Source: Calditerrivibrio sp.
GTDB taxonomy: Bacteria; Chrysiogenota; Deferribacteres; Deferribacterales; Calditerrivibrionaceae
Reading direction: 5' to 3'
Assembly (NCBI GenBank): GCA_026415135.1
Contig: JAOAHS010000001.1
Coordinates: 1 to 64,000 of the forward strand
Length of the DNA stretch: 64,000 nt
Under the pieces are notes generated by a model. It had not been told where the DNA came from. It made no database searches and saw only the letters and a list, made by a program, of their open reading frames with translations. The position numbers and the translations under genes were made by a program. Positions 8,522 to 17,165 of the stretch are shown piece after piece; position 1 is the stretch's first letter, and every line of letters begins with the position of its first letter.

Positions 8522-9820
8522 ATGTTAAAAATCGATGAAAGCGATATAACATATAAAAAAATTCTGATTTTTTGGCTTCCTTTACTATCTGCCTGGATGA
8601 TGATGGCTTTTGAAGGGCCATACATCGCTGCTATGATAGGTAGATTACCAGACGTTAAATTGAATCTCGCAGGTTATGGTATAGCATATTCTGTTGGTCT
8701 GTTGGTGGAGGCTCCTATTATTATGCTTATGAGTGCTTCCACTGCTTTGGTAAAATCTAAGCAAAGTTATATTAAATTGAGAAATTTCTCTTTTATTCTC
8801 ATTGGAGTATTAACAGCTGTTATACTTATTATTCTCATAAAACCTGTGTACATATTCATTTTTAATGACTTGTTAAAACTCGAAGAAAAACTGCAATCAA
8901 ATGTTTATTGGGCTATATGGGGATTGGTGCCATGGGCTGGTGCCATAGGGTATAGAAGGTTTTATCAAGGTATTATGATTAAAGATGGTAAAACAAAATA
9001 CGTTGCGTATGGTACTCTCACAAGGATGTTGACTGTGATATTTTTGGCGGTTTTTATAAAAAACTTTACAAAAATAAATAGTGCCTTGCTGGGGACAATG
9101 ACTCTGAGTGGTGCAGTAGTGGTGGAGGCGATTTTTGCAAGGGTATTGGCTAAGGATTCTGTGAGTAAGGTGATGAAAATGGAGATCAAAGATGATCTAA
9201 ACTTTAGGAAGATTGCCAAATTTTACTTCCCTATGGCCATGACTCCTCTTATTGCTCTTGCAGTTCCTCCAATGACAACTTTTGTTTTGTTAAAAGGGAC
9301 TAATCCATTAGAATCGGCTGCTATTATGCCTGTCCTAAACTCTTTGACATTTGTGTTCAGGGCTGTGGGGTTATCTTTTCAGGAAGTAGCTATTGCCTTG
9401 TTAGATGGTGGCTTTAGGCATTATGAGAAAGTGAGAAATTTCATGAGGGGTCTGTTTTTGTTTAACCTTTTGGGTTATGGCATGATAAGCTTTACTCCTA
9501 TGGCTGAGGTGTATTTTGTGAATATCTCAGGGATGACACCAGAACTTGCAGAGATGGCAAAAATCCCTTCAATGATCCTTACTTTTGTTCCTCCTTTTAC
9601 AGCATTACTTTCCTTTCAAAGGGCTATTATTGTTAAGAAAGGGGTTACTATTCATATGACCATAGCTACATTTATAGAGGTTATTATTACTTTTGGCATG
9701 TTGTTTACTATACCTTTTGTGCCTGTTACAGGGATTATTGTAGCAGCCACAGCCCTTTTAGTGGGAAGAGTAGTGAGTAACCTTTATTTGCATATTATTA
9801 TTTCAAAATCGTTTTTATAG
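8522..9820 (+). CDS. MOP-superfamily multispanning transporter (MATE/ANKH-like)
   Basis: This 432-residue integral membrane protein has about twelve hydrophobic segments distributed in two halves and a short cytoplasmic N-terminus. The N-terminal FWLPLLSAWMMMAFEGPYIAAMIGRL and the segment YRRFYQGIMI recall MATE/flippase folds. They are closest in feel to the bacterial relatives of ANKH, a transporter of pyrophosphate or citrate-type anions in animals. The substrate in bacteria is unknown to me. It begins four bases after the Sir2-like gene and so is probably co-transcribed. Its 3' end overlaps the convergent small membrane gene by 23 bases. Membrane transporter is certain; subfamily is tentative. 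Confidence 0.65.
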   Translation: MLKIDESDITYKKILIFWLPLLSAWMMMAFEGPYIAAMIGRLPDVKLNLAGYGIAYSVGLLVEAPIIMLMSASTALVKSKQSYIKLRNFSFILIGVLTAVILIILIKPVYIFIFNDLLKLEEKLQSNVYWAIWGLVPWAGAIGYRRFYQGIMIKDGKTKYVAYGTLTRMLTVIFLAVFIKNFTKINSALLGTMTLSGAVVVEAIFARVLAKDSVSKVMKMEIKDDLNFRKIAKFYFPMAMTPLIALAVPPMTTFVLLKGTNPLESAAIMPVLNSLTFVFRAVGLSFQEVAIALLDGGFRHYEKVRNFMRGLFLFNLLGYGMISFTPMAEVYFVNISGMTPELAEMAKIPSMILTFVPPFTALLSFQRAIIVKKGVTIHMTIATFIEVIITFGMLFTIPFVPVTGIIVAATALLVGRVVSNLYLHIIISKSFL

Positions 9821-10166
9821 CTACAAGGCTTGTTACAGAAACAAAGGCAATCATTCCAAGGGTGCCACCTAACCCTCTGAAAAAACTAAAAAAAGAGAAG
9901 TAAACGATCGTAATGATAAATGATATCGTAATAATGTCGATACTATTTGATATGTTTTGTGGAGAGGACATCCCAGCAAAAGATGACGTAACTGCTATGT
10001 TTATTACAAAATCATGGATGAAATTTGAAAGGGAACCAGTGATAATCATGATTACAGAGGACGCAAATACTGGACCAAGACCCAATCTGTGATGTATTAT
10101 GAAAGTAAGTGATAATGAGGTAAAAGCTACTAACAAACCTATTGCAAATTCAGATAAAGATACCAT
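9798..10166 (-). CDS. Small integral membrane protein, paralogue of the adjacent upstream gene
   Basis: This 122-residue protein has about four hydrophobic helices and no soluble domain. It contains FAGMSS near residue 64 and GLGGTLGMIAFVSV near residue 97. These match FAGMTS and GIGGKLGALAYVAI in the C-terminal half of the gene just upstream, so the two are paralogous half-size membrane proteins. The start overlaps the upstream gene by 17 bases, which suggests coupled expression and perhaps a two-subunit complex. I do not recognise a named family, and no catalytic or transport motif is evident. Its 3' end overlaps the convergent transporter gene. Confidence 0.7.
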   Translation of the reverse strand: MVSLSEFAIGLLVAFTSLSLTFIIHHRLGLGPVFASSVIMIITGSLSNFIHDFVINIAVTSSFAGMSSPQNISNSIDIITISFIITIVYFSFFSFFRGLGGTLGMIAFVSVTSLVAIKTILK

Positions 10167-10707
10167 TTAACACCATAAAGATAATTATGGCTACGTAAGC
10201 TAAAGCCCCCAGTTTTCCACCAATTCCTAAAAAGATATTTCTGCTGATGAAAAATAAAACCCCTACGAAAAAAGGAAGTATCTGTATTATTTTAGATGAA
10301 TGAAGGAATATATGTGATGTCATTCCAGCGAATACCCCGCAAAAAGCTGAAAACTGTAGGTCGTAAACCTTTTTGTAAGAATTTGATATTAAGGAAAATA
10401 TCATTCCTGTTAGCCCTGCTGATAAAGTAATGTTCATTCCCTGTGAGAGGTAGTAAGTCATATAAAAACCTAAGGTTGCTCCACACAGATCAAGTATAAC
10501 GTCTTTATAAATTAATCGGAGGTATAAATCTTTTTGTGTAAGGTTGTGTCGGAGAGTTATCTTTTTAATGTTTAAATAGATGAGGAATAGGCTAAAAAAA
10601 ATGGTAGACAAAAAGATGTGTAACTTAGATGGGTTATATAAATCAATAGAGCTGAACAGGAAGAAAAAAACAGAAAAGATGAGCAAAAAATAGCCCATCT
10701 TTTCCAT
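10150..10707 (-). CDS. Integral membrane protein with FAGMTS and GxGGxLG motifs, paired with the downstream gene
   Basis: This 185-residue protein has two N-terminal helices joined by a basic loop (LNIKKITLRHNLTQKDLYLR). A C-terminal membrane module follows with about four helices containing GVFAGMTS (about 130) and GIGGKLGALAYVAI (about 160). The C-terminal module aligns by eye over its full length with the 122-residue protein downstream. ATG 10707 has AAGG at a suitable distance upstream and lies three bases past the chemoreceptor stop. The gene therefore belongs to the chemoreceptor transcription unit. Function is unknown. The conserved Gly-rich motifs inside predicted helices hint at a transport or channel role, but that is only inference. 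Confidence 0.7.
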   Translation of the reverse strand: MEKMGYFLLIFSVFFFLFSSIDLYNPSKLHIFLSTIFFSLFLIYLNIKKITLRHNLTQKDLYLRLIYKDVILDLCGATLGFYMTYYLSQGMNITLSAGLTGMIFSLISNSYKKVYDLQFSAFCGVFAGMTSHIFLHSSKIIQILPFFVGVLFFISRNIFLGIGGKLGALAYVAIIIFMVLNGIFI

Positions 10708-10710
10708 GTT

Positions 10711-12333
10711 TTATACCTTAAATTTTTTCACTAAAGTAAGCAGTTCGTTTGCCAACTTGCCGAGGTTGTCTGCAGCGTTCATCACTTCATCAGCACTTAG
10801 GTTTGAATTGCTCAGGCTGTTTGCAAGGGTATTTATATCAACTGTTACCTGATCTGAAACTTTCGACATCTGCTCTACAGAGGATGCTACCTGCATGATC
10901 TTGTTTTGTAGATTTGCTACTTCTTCTACTATTTCTTCCAAAGCTGTAATTGCTTCTTTTGAAAGTTCTACACCTTCATCTACCTTATGAACTCCAGCAT
11001 CCATCTTTTCCACTGCTATATGTACCTCTTTTTGGATACCTTTTATCATCTGTTCGATCTCTGCTGTGGCTGATTGGGTTCTCTCGGCTAATTTTCTGAC
11101 TTCATCAGCAACTACAGCAAAGCCTCTTCCATGCTCTCCTGCTCTTGCAGCTTCGATAGCAGCATTTAGGGCAAGGAGGTTTGTTTGATCAGCGATATCC
11201 CTTATAACATTTGCTATCTCACCTATCTGCTGGGATTTCTCCCCTAAAGAGGAGACTACTTTTGATGTCTCGAGTACGGTGTTGGCTATCGATTGAACCT
11301 CTTTGGTGGTTTTGTTTACTATATCTTTACCTTTGACTGCCATCTGGGCTGCATGGTCTGCGTTTTGGGACATTTCGGTGGCATTCATTGCAATTCCTGA
11401 GACTGTTTGAGTCATCTCTTCTGCAGCTGTGGCAATCTGGTTTGCTCTATCGTTTTGTTCTGATATGGCGTTTTTGTTTTCCACTGATGTGGAGTGGAGT
11501 TCTTCTGAGGCAGCAGAAATAGTGTCAGCAGAAGATTTGATATTGTTTAATACGTTGGATAACTCTTTGATCATGTTAGATGTGTATTCCACTACACTGT
11601 TTGGGGCTGGGTTTTCTATTTTTACAGTGAGATCACCATCGGATACCTTTTTAAGCACATCCTTTACAAACTCTGGTTCTCCTCCTAAAGGTCTAAATAC
11701 AGCTTTTAGGGTGGTAAAGCCTATGAATGAAATAATCAAAAGATAGAGTATAGAAGAGTATATGATCACATTAGATAGCATTTTTATAGATTTTTGAGTA
11801 TGTTTGCTGTGTTCTTCCATGTCTTTTTCTTCATAAGTGGTAAATTCTTTTATTGCTTTTACATAAGGGTTATATGCTGCAGGTACTAACGTGGCCATCT
11901 CCACCATTGCAACCTCTATTTGTCCTGAATTTACTTTATCAATGATGCTTTTTTGGACAGATATATAGGCTTCTCTTGCGGTTATGATATTTTTTAAAAG
12001 CTGTTTTTCTTTGTCTGTCACAAGTTTTGGTTCTATCTCTTTAATGATCTGGGTGATTTCGTTTCTAAGTTGCTCTATTTCTTTGATATGCTCTTTTGAT
12101 TCTCCTAAACTGTATCCCAGTACTGCATCCCTTAGGTTTATTCCTATTGCATTAACTTTATCCAATATCTTTCCAGATCTATCAACTTTGAAGTAATGAT
12201 CTTGAATGAGTTCTCCTATATCTTTTTTAGCAATATAGAGCTCATAGATGGAAAATATCTGTACAAACACTATTAGGATTGTGAGAAAGGCAAAAGATGT
12301 AATAATTTTCTTTTTTAAACTCCCTTTATTCAT
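10711..12333 (-). CDS. Methyl-accepting chemotaxis protein
   Basis: This 540-residue chemoreceptor has an N-terminal transmembrane helix (about residues 10-30). A four-helix-bundle periplasmic sensor follows (about 31-185; many heptads, no obvious Cache domain). Next come a second transmembrane helix (about 187-208), HAMP, and a long coiled-coil signalling domain. The kinase-contact hairpin tip is unmistakable: [20 protein letters not shown] followed by [18 protein letters not shown]. Gln/Glu methylation helices flank it. No C-terminal CheR-tethering pentapeptide is present (it ends LVKKFKV). AGGAGG precedes the start. No che genes are nearby. The ligand is unknown. Confidence 0.95.
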   Translation of the reverse strand: MNKGSLKKKIITSFAFLTILIVFVQIFSIYELYIAKKDIGELIQDHYFKVDRSGKILDKVNAIGINLRDAVLGYSLGESKEHIKEIEQLRNEITQIIKEIEPKLVTDKEKQLLKNIITAREAYISVQKSIIDKVNSGQIEVAMVEMATLVPAAYNPYVKAIKEFTTYEEKDMEEHSKHTQKSIKMLSNVIIYSSILYLLIISFIGFTTLKAVFRPLGGEPEFVKDVLKKVSDGDLTVKIENPAPNSVVEYTSNMIKELSNVLNNIKSSADTISAASEELHSTSVENKNAISEQNDRANQIATAAEEMTQTVSGIAMNATEMSQNADHAAQMAVKGKDIVNKTTKEVQSIANTVLETSKVVSSLGEKSQQIGEIANVIRDIADQTNLLALNAAIEAARAGEHGRGFAVVADEVRKLAERTQSATAEIEQMIKGIQKEVHIAVEKMDAGVHKVDEGVELSKEAITALEEIVEEVANLQNKIMQVASSVEQMSKVSDQVTVDINTLANSLSNSNLSADEVMNAADNLGKLANELLTLVKKFKV

Positions 12334-12353
12334 ATATCCTCCTGGAAGGTAGT

Positions 12354-12707
12354 TTATTGAAAAAATTTATCGACAAACTCATGATCATATAACCCAAGAT
12401 ACTCCCTTTGGTTTTTATAGTCGTTAATGTATCTTTCTTTTAAGTCTTTAAGCTTAGAAAGCTCACATTTTAACATAATAATCTTTCTATCGACCCTGTC
12501 CCTGAGTTCTTTAAGCTTTTTTCTTTTGAAAAAACCAGATTTTTTTATCAAATTATCTATTTTTAACAATATCTTCTCTTCTCGATTTAATATTCTTTCT
12601 TTTTTTGTTATCATCTCTATTGCAATTTCTATCTTTTTACCGTACTCTGATAATGTTTGGGCTTTGAGTTGTTTTAACTCTGCATCCAAGCTATTTAAGT
12701 CAAACAT
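12354..12707 (-). CDS. Small coiled-coil hypothetical protein
   Basis: This 117-residue protein is highly charged (Lys/Glu rich). Most of it (about residues 5-100) can form a long coiled coil, with heptads such as [11 protein letters not shown] and [16 protein letters not shown]. It has no signal peptide, membrane segment or cysteine. The last 15 residues ([16 protein letters not shown]-like) are less helical. It sits 20 bases upstream of the chemoreceptor and in the same direction, so it may share that transcript. Only 20 bases separate its ATG from the divergent endonuclease III-like ATG. I do not recognise a family. Confidence 0.6.
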   Translation of the reverse strand: MFDLNSLDAELKQLKAQTLSEYGKKIEIAIEMITKKERILNREEKILLKIDNLIKKSGFFKRKKLKELRDRVDRKIIMLKCELSKLKDLKERYINDYKNQREYLGLYDHEFVDKFFQ

Positions 12708-12727
12708 GAAGGTTTAATATATCTTTT

Positions 12728-13387
12728 ATGGAAATAAATCAAGAATATTTAATAAAAATTTACAGTTTGTTATATAAAAGATATGGTGATATGAAATGGT
12801 GGCCTGCTGAGACACCCTTTGAAGTGGCGGTTGGGGCTGTTCTTACTCAAAATACTACTTGGAAAAATGTTGAAAAGGCTATTTCGAACCTAAAATGTGA
12901 AGATTGTCTAAATCCAGTATGTTTGGTGGGCTTAGAAAATGATAAGTTAAAAGAGTTAATAAAACCTGCTGGGTTTTTCAATCAGAAATCGGAGAGGCTA
13001 AAGAGGTTGGCAGAGTTTGTTTTAGAAGTTTGCTATGGGGATATTAGATATTTATTAGGTTTAACTTTACAGGAGGCAAGGGAACAGCTTTTAAATATAA
13101 AAGGGGTCGGTTTTGAGACGGCTGATTCCATATTGCTTTATGCGGTAGGGCACCCCATTTTTGTCATCGATAAATACACGATGAGGATGTTTAAAAGAAT
13201 AGGAGTGGTATTGACAGAAAAGTATGAATTGTTTCAACGTATGTTTATGGAAAATCTTCCTAAGGATACAGAGCTTTTTAAAAACTATCATGCTGTTATT
13301 GTTGAGAATGTAAAGAGATTTTGCAAGGTAAAGCCAGATTGTACCTATTGTCCTCTTGAAACTATTTGTGAAAAAAATATAATATAG
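12728..13387 (+). CDS. Endonuclease III-like HhH-GPD DNA glycosylase with 4Fe-4S cluster
   Basis: This 219-residue protein has the HhH-GPD fold. It shows AVGAVLTQNTTWKNVEKAI near the N-terminus, the helix-hairpin-helix LLNIKGVGFETADSILLYA (about residues 120-138), and the catalytic-Asp region FVIDKYTMRMFKRIG. A four-cysteine iron-sulfur loop lies at the C-terminus (C-x5-C-x2-C-x5-C, from CKVKPDCTYC to ETIC). The PF-VAVGAVLTQNT opening and the YTMRM stretch resemble the 'endonuclease III domain' branch that includes thermophilic mismatch (MIG-type) glycosylases rather than classic Nth. The Lys of Nth (usually HVDTH..R region) is not clearly present, so it may be monofunctional. The rnpB promoter lies inside its 3' end. 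Confidence 0.85.
   Translation: MEINQEYLIKIYSLLYKRYGDMKWWPAETPFEVAVGAVLTQNTTWKNVEKAISNLKCEDCLNPVCLVGLENDKLKELIKPAGFFNQKSERLKRLAEFVLEVCYGDIRYLLGLTLQEAREQLLNIKGVGFETADSILLYAVGHPIFVIDKYTMRMFKRIGVVLTEKYELFQRMFMENLPKDTELFKNYHAVIVENVKRFCKVKPDCTYCPLETICEKNII
13356..13383 (+). promoter_or_regulatory. Predicted sigma-70 promoter of rnpB
   Basis: TTGAAA (13356-13361) and a perfect TATAAT (13378-13383) are separated by 16 bases, placing a start site around 13390-13393, exactly where the RNase P RNA begins. The promoter is embedded in the last codons of the upstream endonuclease III-like gene. Confidence 0.75.
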
Positions 13388-13392
13388 TTAAT

Positions 13393-13739
13393 CAGGCGGA
13401 AATGCAGTTGCTATGGAGAACTCCATAGAGGAAAGTCCGGACACCATAGGGTATGATGGTCGCTAACAGCGACCCGCCGTGAGGCGAGGGAAAGTGCCAC
13501 AGAAAACAGACCGCCCGGTCATATATCATGACCGGGTAAGGGTGAAAAGGTGGGGTAAGAGCCCACCGCTCCTTCCGTGAGGATAGGAGGCATGGCAAAC
13601 CCCATCAGGTGTAATGCCAAATAGGCAGGCGTTTGAGGGTGACCCGCCCGATGCTTGTGGGTAGGCAGCAGGATCTGATCAGCAATGATCAGACAAGATA
13701 AATAACTGCATAAAACAGAATCCGGCTTATTTCCGCCTG
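13393..13739 (+). ncRNA. rnpB: RNase P RNA (bacterial type A)
   Basis: The catalytic RNA of ribonuclease P, which matures tRNA 5' ends. Its ends pair as helix P1: CAGGCGGAA at 13393-13401 with TTCCGCCTG at 13731-13739. The universally conserved core is present in order: GAGGAAAGTCCGGACACC (13419-13436), then AGGGAAAGTGCCACAGAAA (13488-13506), and GCAAACCCCATCAGG (13595-13609). The 3' core ACAGAATCCGGCTTA precedes P1. Length (~347 nt) is normal. A GC-rich stem in the middle gives spurious short reading frames on both strands. A possible hairpin with TTGCA/TGCAA arms lies just downstream at about 13754-13773. Confidence 0.97.
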
Positions 13740-13787
13740 GGTTTAAAGTTTTATTGCATATTTCTTTTTGCAATGTATTATTAAAGT

Positions 13788-14771
13788 ATGGATAGGTTTA
13801 ATAAAAATTATGTTAGAAAGATTGTTATTATTTATGCTGTTTGCTCTACCTTCTGGATCTTTTTCAGTGATCATTTGGTTTATCTTCTATTCCCCAATGG
13901 CTTCGTCTATATGTCGATATACAAGGGCATTTTGTTTGTTTTGGTTACGTCTTTATTATTGTATATTCTTTTGTTAAGGTTTTTAAAGGAGATTAAACTA
14001 CAGCATATAAAAAAAGATCGTGCCCTTGATGAGTTGCAAAAACTTAAAAATGACCTCGAAAATAGGGTAGAAGAAAGAACTTATGAGCTTAAGAGATCCA
14101 ATGAAACTTTGGAGGCTTTTGCTTATTCAATAAGTCATGACTTGAAGGCACCACTGAGAGCTGTAACAGGTTTTGCCAAGATTCTTGAAGAGGATTATGG
14201 AGATAAACTGGATGAGGAGGGCAAGAGAGTACTGACAGTGATAAAGGATAATGTGGCAAAAATGGACACCCTTATAAATGACATTCTCACTCTATCAAGG
14301 GTTCAGAGGGCTAAGGTGGAATTTATCGAGATAGATGTAAACCATCTGGTAAGGGATATTTTAGAACAATTGGCAAATATTTATGTTTTTAGTAAGTATC
14401 ATATTCAGGTGAATCCTTTAACAAATTGTTATGGGGACGCCATATTGTTGAAACAAGTATTTTATAATCTCATAGAAAATGCCCTGAAATACTCCAGTAA
14501 GGTGGATTCACCTAAAATTGAAATAGGTTCTTATGTTGAAGGGGATTGGGTAGTTTATTACGTTAGAGACAACGGTGTAGGTTTTGACAGTCAATACAAA
14601 CACAAGCTATTTACACTTTTCCAAAGACTCCATCAATCTTCTCAATTTTCCGGGACAGGTGTGGGTCTTGCTATAGTGAAGAACATTTTACAGAGGCATG
14701 GTGGAGATGTTTGGGCTGAAGGGGAAAAGGATAAAGGTGCTACTTTTTATTTTAAATTAAAAAAGAGGTGA
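13788..14771 (+). CDS. Membrane sensor histidine kinase (phytochrome/Cph1-like kinase core)
   Basis: This 327-residue protein has two N-terminal membrane helices (about residues 10-30 and 42-62) and a coiled coil (about 70-105, KKDRALDELQKLKNDLENRVEERT). A HisKA dimerisation domain follows with phospho-accepting His in YSISHDLKAPLRAVTGFAKIL, then a HATPase_c domain with N box NLIENALKYS, G1 RDNGVGFD, and G2 GTGVGLAIV. The short periplasmic loop (about ten residues) argues against an extracellular ligand. It is transcribed directly after rnpB and four bases before a single-domain response regulator, its likely partner. The signal is unknown. Confidence 0.92.
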   Translation: MDRFNKNYVRKIVIIYAVCSTFWIFFSDHLVYLLFPNGFVYMSIYKGILFVLVTSLLLYILLLRFLKEIKLQHIKKDRALDELQKLKNDLENRVEERTYELKRSNETLEAFAYSISHDLKAPLRAVTGFAKILEEDYGDKLDEEGKRVLTVIKDNVAKMDTLINDILTLSRVQRAKVEFIEIDVNHLVRDILEQLANIYVFSKYHIQVNPLTNCYGDAILLKQVFYNLIENALKYSSKVDSPKIEIGSYVEGDWVVYYVRDNGVGFDSQYKHKLFTLFQRLHQSSQFSGTGVGLAIVKNILQRHGGDVWAEGEKDKGATFYFKLKKR

Positions 14772-14774
14772 CGT

Positions 14775-15200
14775 ATGACAGATAATGCTGTGGAGATATT
14801 ATTGGCAGAGGACAACGAATATGATGCAGAGCTTACTATAAGAGCACTCAAAAAAGCGAATGTGGCAAATAATATAAAATGGGTAAAGGATGGTGAAGAG
14901 GCTTTAAATTATATCTTTGGCAACGAAAATGATGTAAAAACGTCTATGAAACTCATCCTTTTGGATATCAAGATGCCAAAGGTGGATGGGCTTGAGGTGT
15001 TAAAAAGGATAAAGTCTGATAATAGAACCAAGTTTATGCCAGTGGTGGTTTTAACCTCTTCTGATGATGAAGTCGATCTTGTTAAGGCTTATGAATATGG
15101 TACAAACAGTTATATAGTTAAGCCTGTGGACTTTGAGAAATTTCTCGATGCTGTGCAAAAAATCGGCTTTTATTGGGTATTGTTTAATAAAGTGATATAG
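14775..15200 (+). CDS. Single-domain response regulator (CheY/Rcp1-like)
   Basis: This 141-residue receiver domain has acidic pocket [20 protein letters not shown], phospho-acceptor Asp in [17 protein letters not shown] (about residue 58), a switch Thr/Ser in VVLTSSDD, and the conserved Lys in [11 protein letters not shown]. There is no output domain. The Rcp1-style sequence ([18 protein letters not shown]) fits regulators that take phosphate from phytochrome-like kinases such as the adjacent upstream gene. It starts after GAGGTG and is tightly spaced between two kinases, suggesting a phosphorelay intermediate. Confidence 0.93.
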   Translation: MTDNAVEILLAEDNEYDAELTIRALKKANVANNIKWVKDGEEALNYIFGNENDVKTSMKLILLDIKMPKVDGLEVLKRIKSDNRTKFMPVVVLTSSDDEVDLVKAYEYGTNSYIVKPVDFEKFLDAVQKIGFYWVLFNKVI

Positions 15201-15208
15201 AGGTATTT

Positions 15209-17155
15209 ATGGGTAGTGTTCTTAAATTTCTTATTGTTGAGGACAATGAGGCAGATATAGAGTTGATGTCAAGGGAGTTGAAGAAAATTTTTGATCATTA
15301 TGAATATAAAGTTTGTTGTGATAAAAATAGTTTTGTAGAGCTTTTTAAAAAGTTTGAGCCTGATCTCGTGATTACTGACTACCAGATAAGCTCAGAAATA
15401 AATGGTAAAGATATAATTATGTTATCAAAAAATTTAAACCCCTTTGTTCCAGTAATCATAGTTTCTGGTAGTATTGGGGAAGAGCTTGCTGTGGAATGTC
15501 TTCGTTTGGGTGCAGGGGACTATGTATTAAAGGATAGAATAAAACGCTTACCTTTCTCTGTTAAGGATCTTATTGAAAAAGAGAAGATAAGGAAGGAGAA
15601 TTTTGAACTAATGGAAAATCTCAAAGCAAGTAACGAAAGATATATGACTATGTTCGATAATTCAAGACTACCTATGCTCTTGATAGATCCTGATGATAGT
15701 CTAAAAATTTTAGATGTTAACAAGGCTGCTGTTAATTTTTATGGTTATTCCAAAGATGAGTTCAAGGTGTTAACGATATACGATTTAGTTATTCTACCTA
15801 AGGAGGAAGTTATAGATTTAGCTAAAATAGCTAAGAATGATTCCCAAAGCTTTTTTGATTTTCAGCATAGACTGAAAAATGGTGAGATGAAGTATGTAAA
15901 TGTCTATTCTGGTCCTATAAAATTTGATGATAGAGTCAACTTACTATCTATAGTAGTAGATGTAACAGAAAAAAAGAGACTTGAGGAAAAAGCAAAACAG
16001 TTGGAAGAAAGGATACATTTGATGAATAGGATAGAGTCTATGGGTAGGCTTGCTGGTACCATTGCCCATGATTTTAATAATATCCTTACTCCTATTATTG
16101 CTTATTCTGATGTAGGTTGTAGTATTACTTCTGAAGAGTCTGAATTACATAATTATTTTAAACAGATAAAATATGCAGCGGAAAAGGGTGCTTCATTGAC
16201 AAGGCAGATCTTAGCTCTGGGTAGAAAGCAGGTTATGATGTTTAAAAAGATAGAGATTAAAAAGTTTATAGATGAAAATGCAAATCTCTTCAGAAGACTT
16301 ATAAGGGAAGATATCGATTTTGTACTGGATGTAAGGGATTCGCAGAGTATAGTAAATATAGATGTGGGGCAGATAACCCAGGTGTTGGTGAATCTTTTGG
16401 TCAATGCTGTGGATGCACTGAAAAATGCCAAGGAGAAAAAGATAGTCATAGAGGTTGATAGATTTGTGGTTACCGAAGATATAATTGATAATTATGTAGA
16501 TCTTTCAATTGGGGATTATGTGAGGATTTCTGTATCTGATACAGGTTGTGGAATACCTAAAGAGCACATGAAAAATATTTTTGAGCCCTTTTTTACTACC
16601 AAGCTCGAATCTGGAGGATCTGGGCTCGGGCTATCTATATGTTTGGGTATAATAAAGCAACATAAAGGGGATATAAAAGTTTATAGTGAAGAGGGTGTGG
16701 GAACTACATTTAAAATATTTTTGCCTATTGTTAAGACAAAAGTTGAAGATGAGTTGAGTGACAATATAGGTACCAATAATACACTGAGGTTGAATTGTAA
16801 TGTGTTGTTGGTGGAAGATGATCTTCTGGTTTTAGAGGCTGTTTCAAAGGGTCTTGAGAAGATGGGCTGTAGGGTTTTGGCTGTTAGTGATCCAGCAGAA
16901 GCTATAGACAAAGTGTTAAACGAGGGGGTAAACTGCGATATATTAGTGACTGATATAATTATGCCTAAGTACGATGGTAAGCAGCTTTATAAGCTATTGA
17001 GTTCAATCATTAAAGGGTTAAAGGTGATCTTTATATCTGGTTATTCCCACGCGATGCTGGAGGATATTTTAGATATAGAAAAAGGTATTACTTTTATCCA
17101 AAAGCCATTTGATGCTAAGATGTTGGCTTTAAAAATAAAGGAGGTTTTGGGTTGA
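15209..17155 (+). CDS. Hybrid sensor kinase: receiver-PAS-HisKA-HATPase-receiver
   Basis: This 648-residue cytoplasmic protein has no membrane helix. Domain order: N-terminal receiver (1-125; LIVEDNEADIELMSRELKK, phospho-Asp in DLVITDYQIS, YVLKDRIKRLP), PAS (about 145-255; LLIDPDDSLKILDVNKAAVNFYGY), coiled coil, and HisKA (about 270-340; LAGTIAHDFNNILTPIIAYS, the His-Asp-Phe-Asn-Asn form). A HATPase follows (about 375-500; NLLVNAVDAL, SDTGCGIPKEHM, SGLGLSICLGI), then a C-terminal receiver (about 530-648; VLLVEDDLLVLEAV, ILVTDIIMPKYDGK, FIQKPFD). It lies nine bases after the response regulator. With no DNA-binding domain in the three-gene set, the output target is outside this locus. Confidence 0.93.
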   Translation: MGSVLKFLIVEDNEADIELMSRELKKIFDHYEYKVCCDKNSFVELFKKFEPDLVITDYQISSEINGKDIIMLSKNLNPFVPVIIVSGSIGEELAVECLRLGAGDYVLKDRIKRLPFSVKDLIEKEKIRKENFELMENLKASNERYMTMFDNSRLPMLLIDPDDSLKILDVNKAAVNFYGYSKDEFKVLTIYDLVILPKEEVIDLAKIAKNDSQSFFDFQHRLKNGEMKYVNVYSGPIKFDDRVNLLSIVVDVTEKKRLEEKAKQLEERIHLMNRIESMGRLAGTIAHDFNNILTPIIAYSDVGCSITSEESELHNYFKQIKYAAEKGASLTRQILALGRKQVMMFKKIEIKKFIDENANLFRRLIREDIDFVLDVRDSQSIVNIDVGQITQVLVNLLVNAVDALKNAKEKKIVIEVDRFVVTEDIIDNYVDLSIGDYVRISVSDTGCGIPKEHMKNIFEPFFTTKLESGGSGLGLSICLGIIKQHKGDIKVYSEEGVGTTFKIFLPIVKTKVEDELSDNIGTNNTLRLNCNVLLVEDDLLVLEAVSKGLEKMGCRVLAVSDPAEAIDKVLNEGVNCDILVTDIIMPKYDGKQLYKLLSSIIKGLKVIFISGYSHAMLEDILDIEKGITFIQKPFDAKMLALKIKEVLG

Positions 17156-17165
17156 TGAGCATTTC

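Noticed and set aside
13392-13773. Short reading frames on the minus strand across the GC-rich region after the endonuclease III-like gene
   Set aside because: They lie entirely within the RNase P RNA, whose conserved core and P1 pairing explain the sequence.
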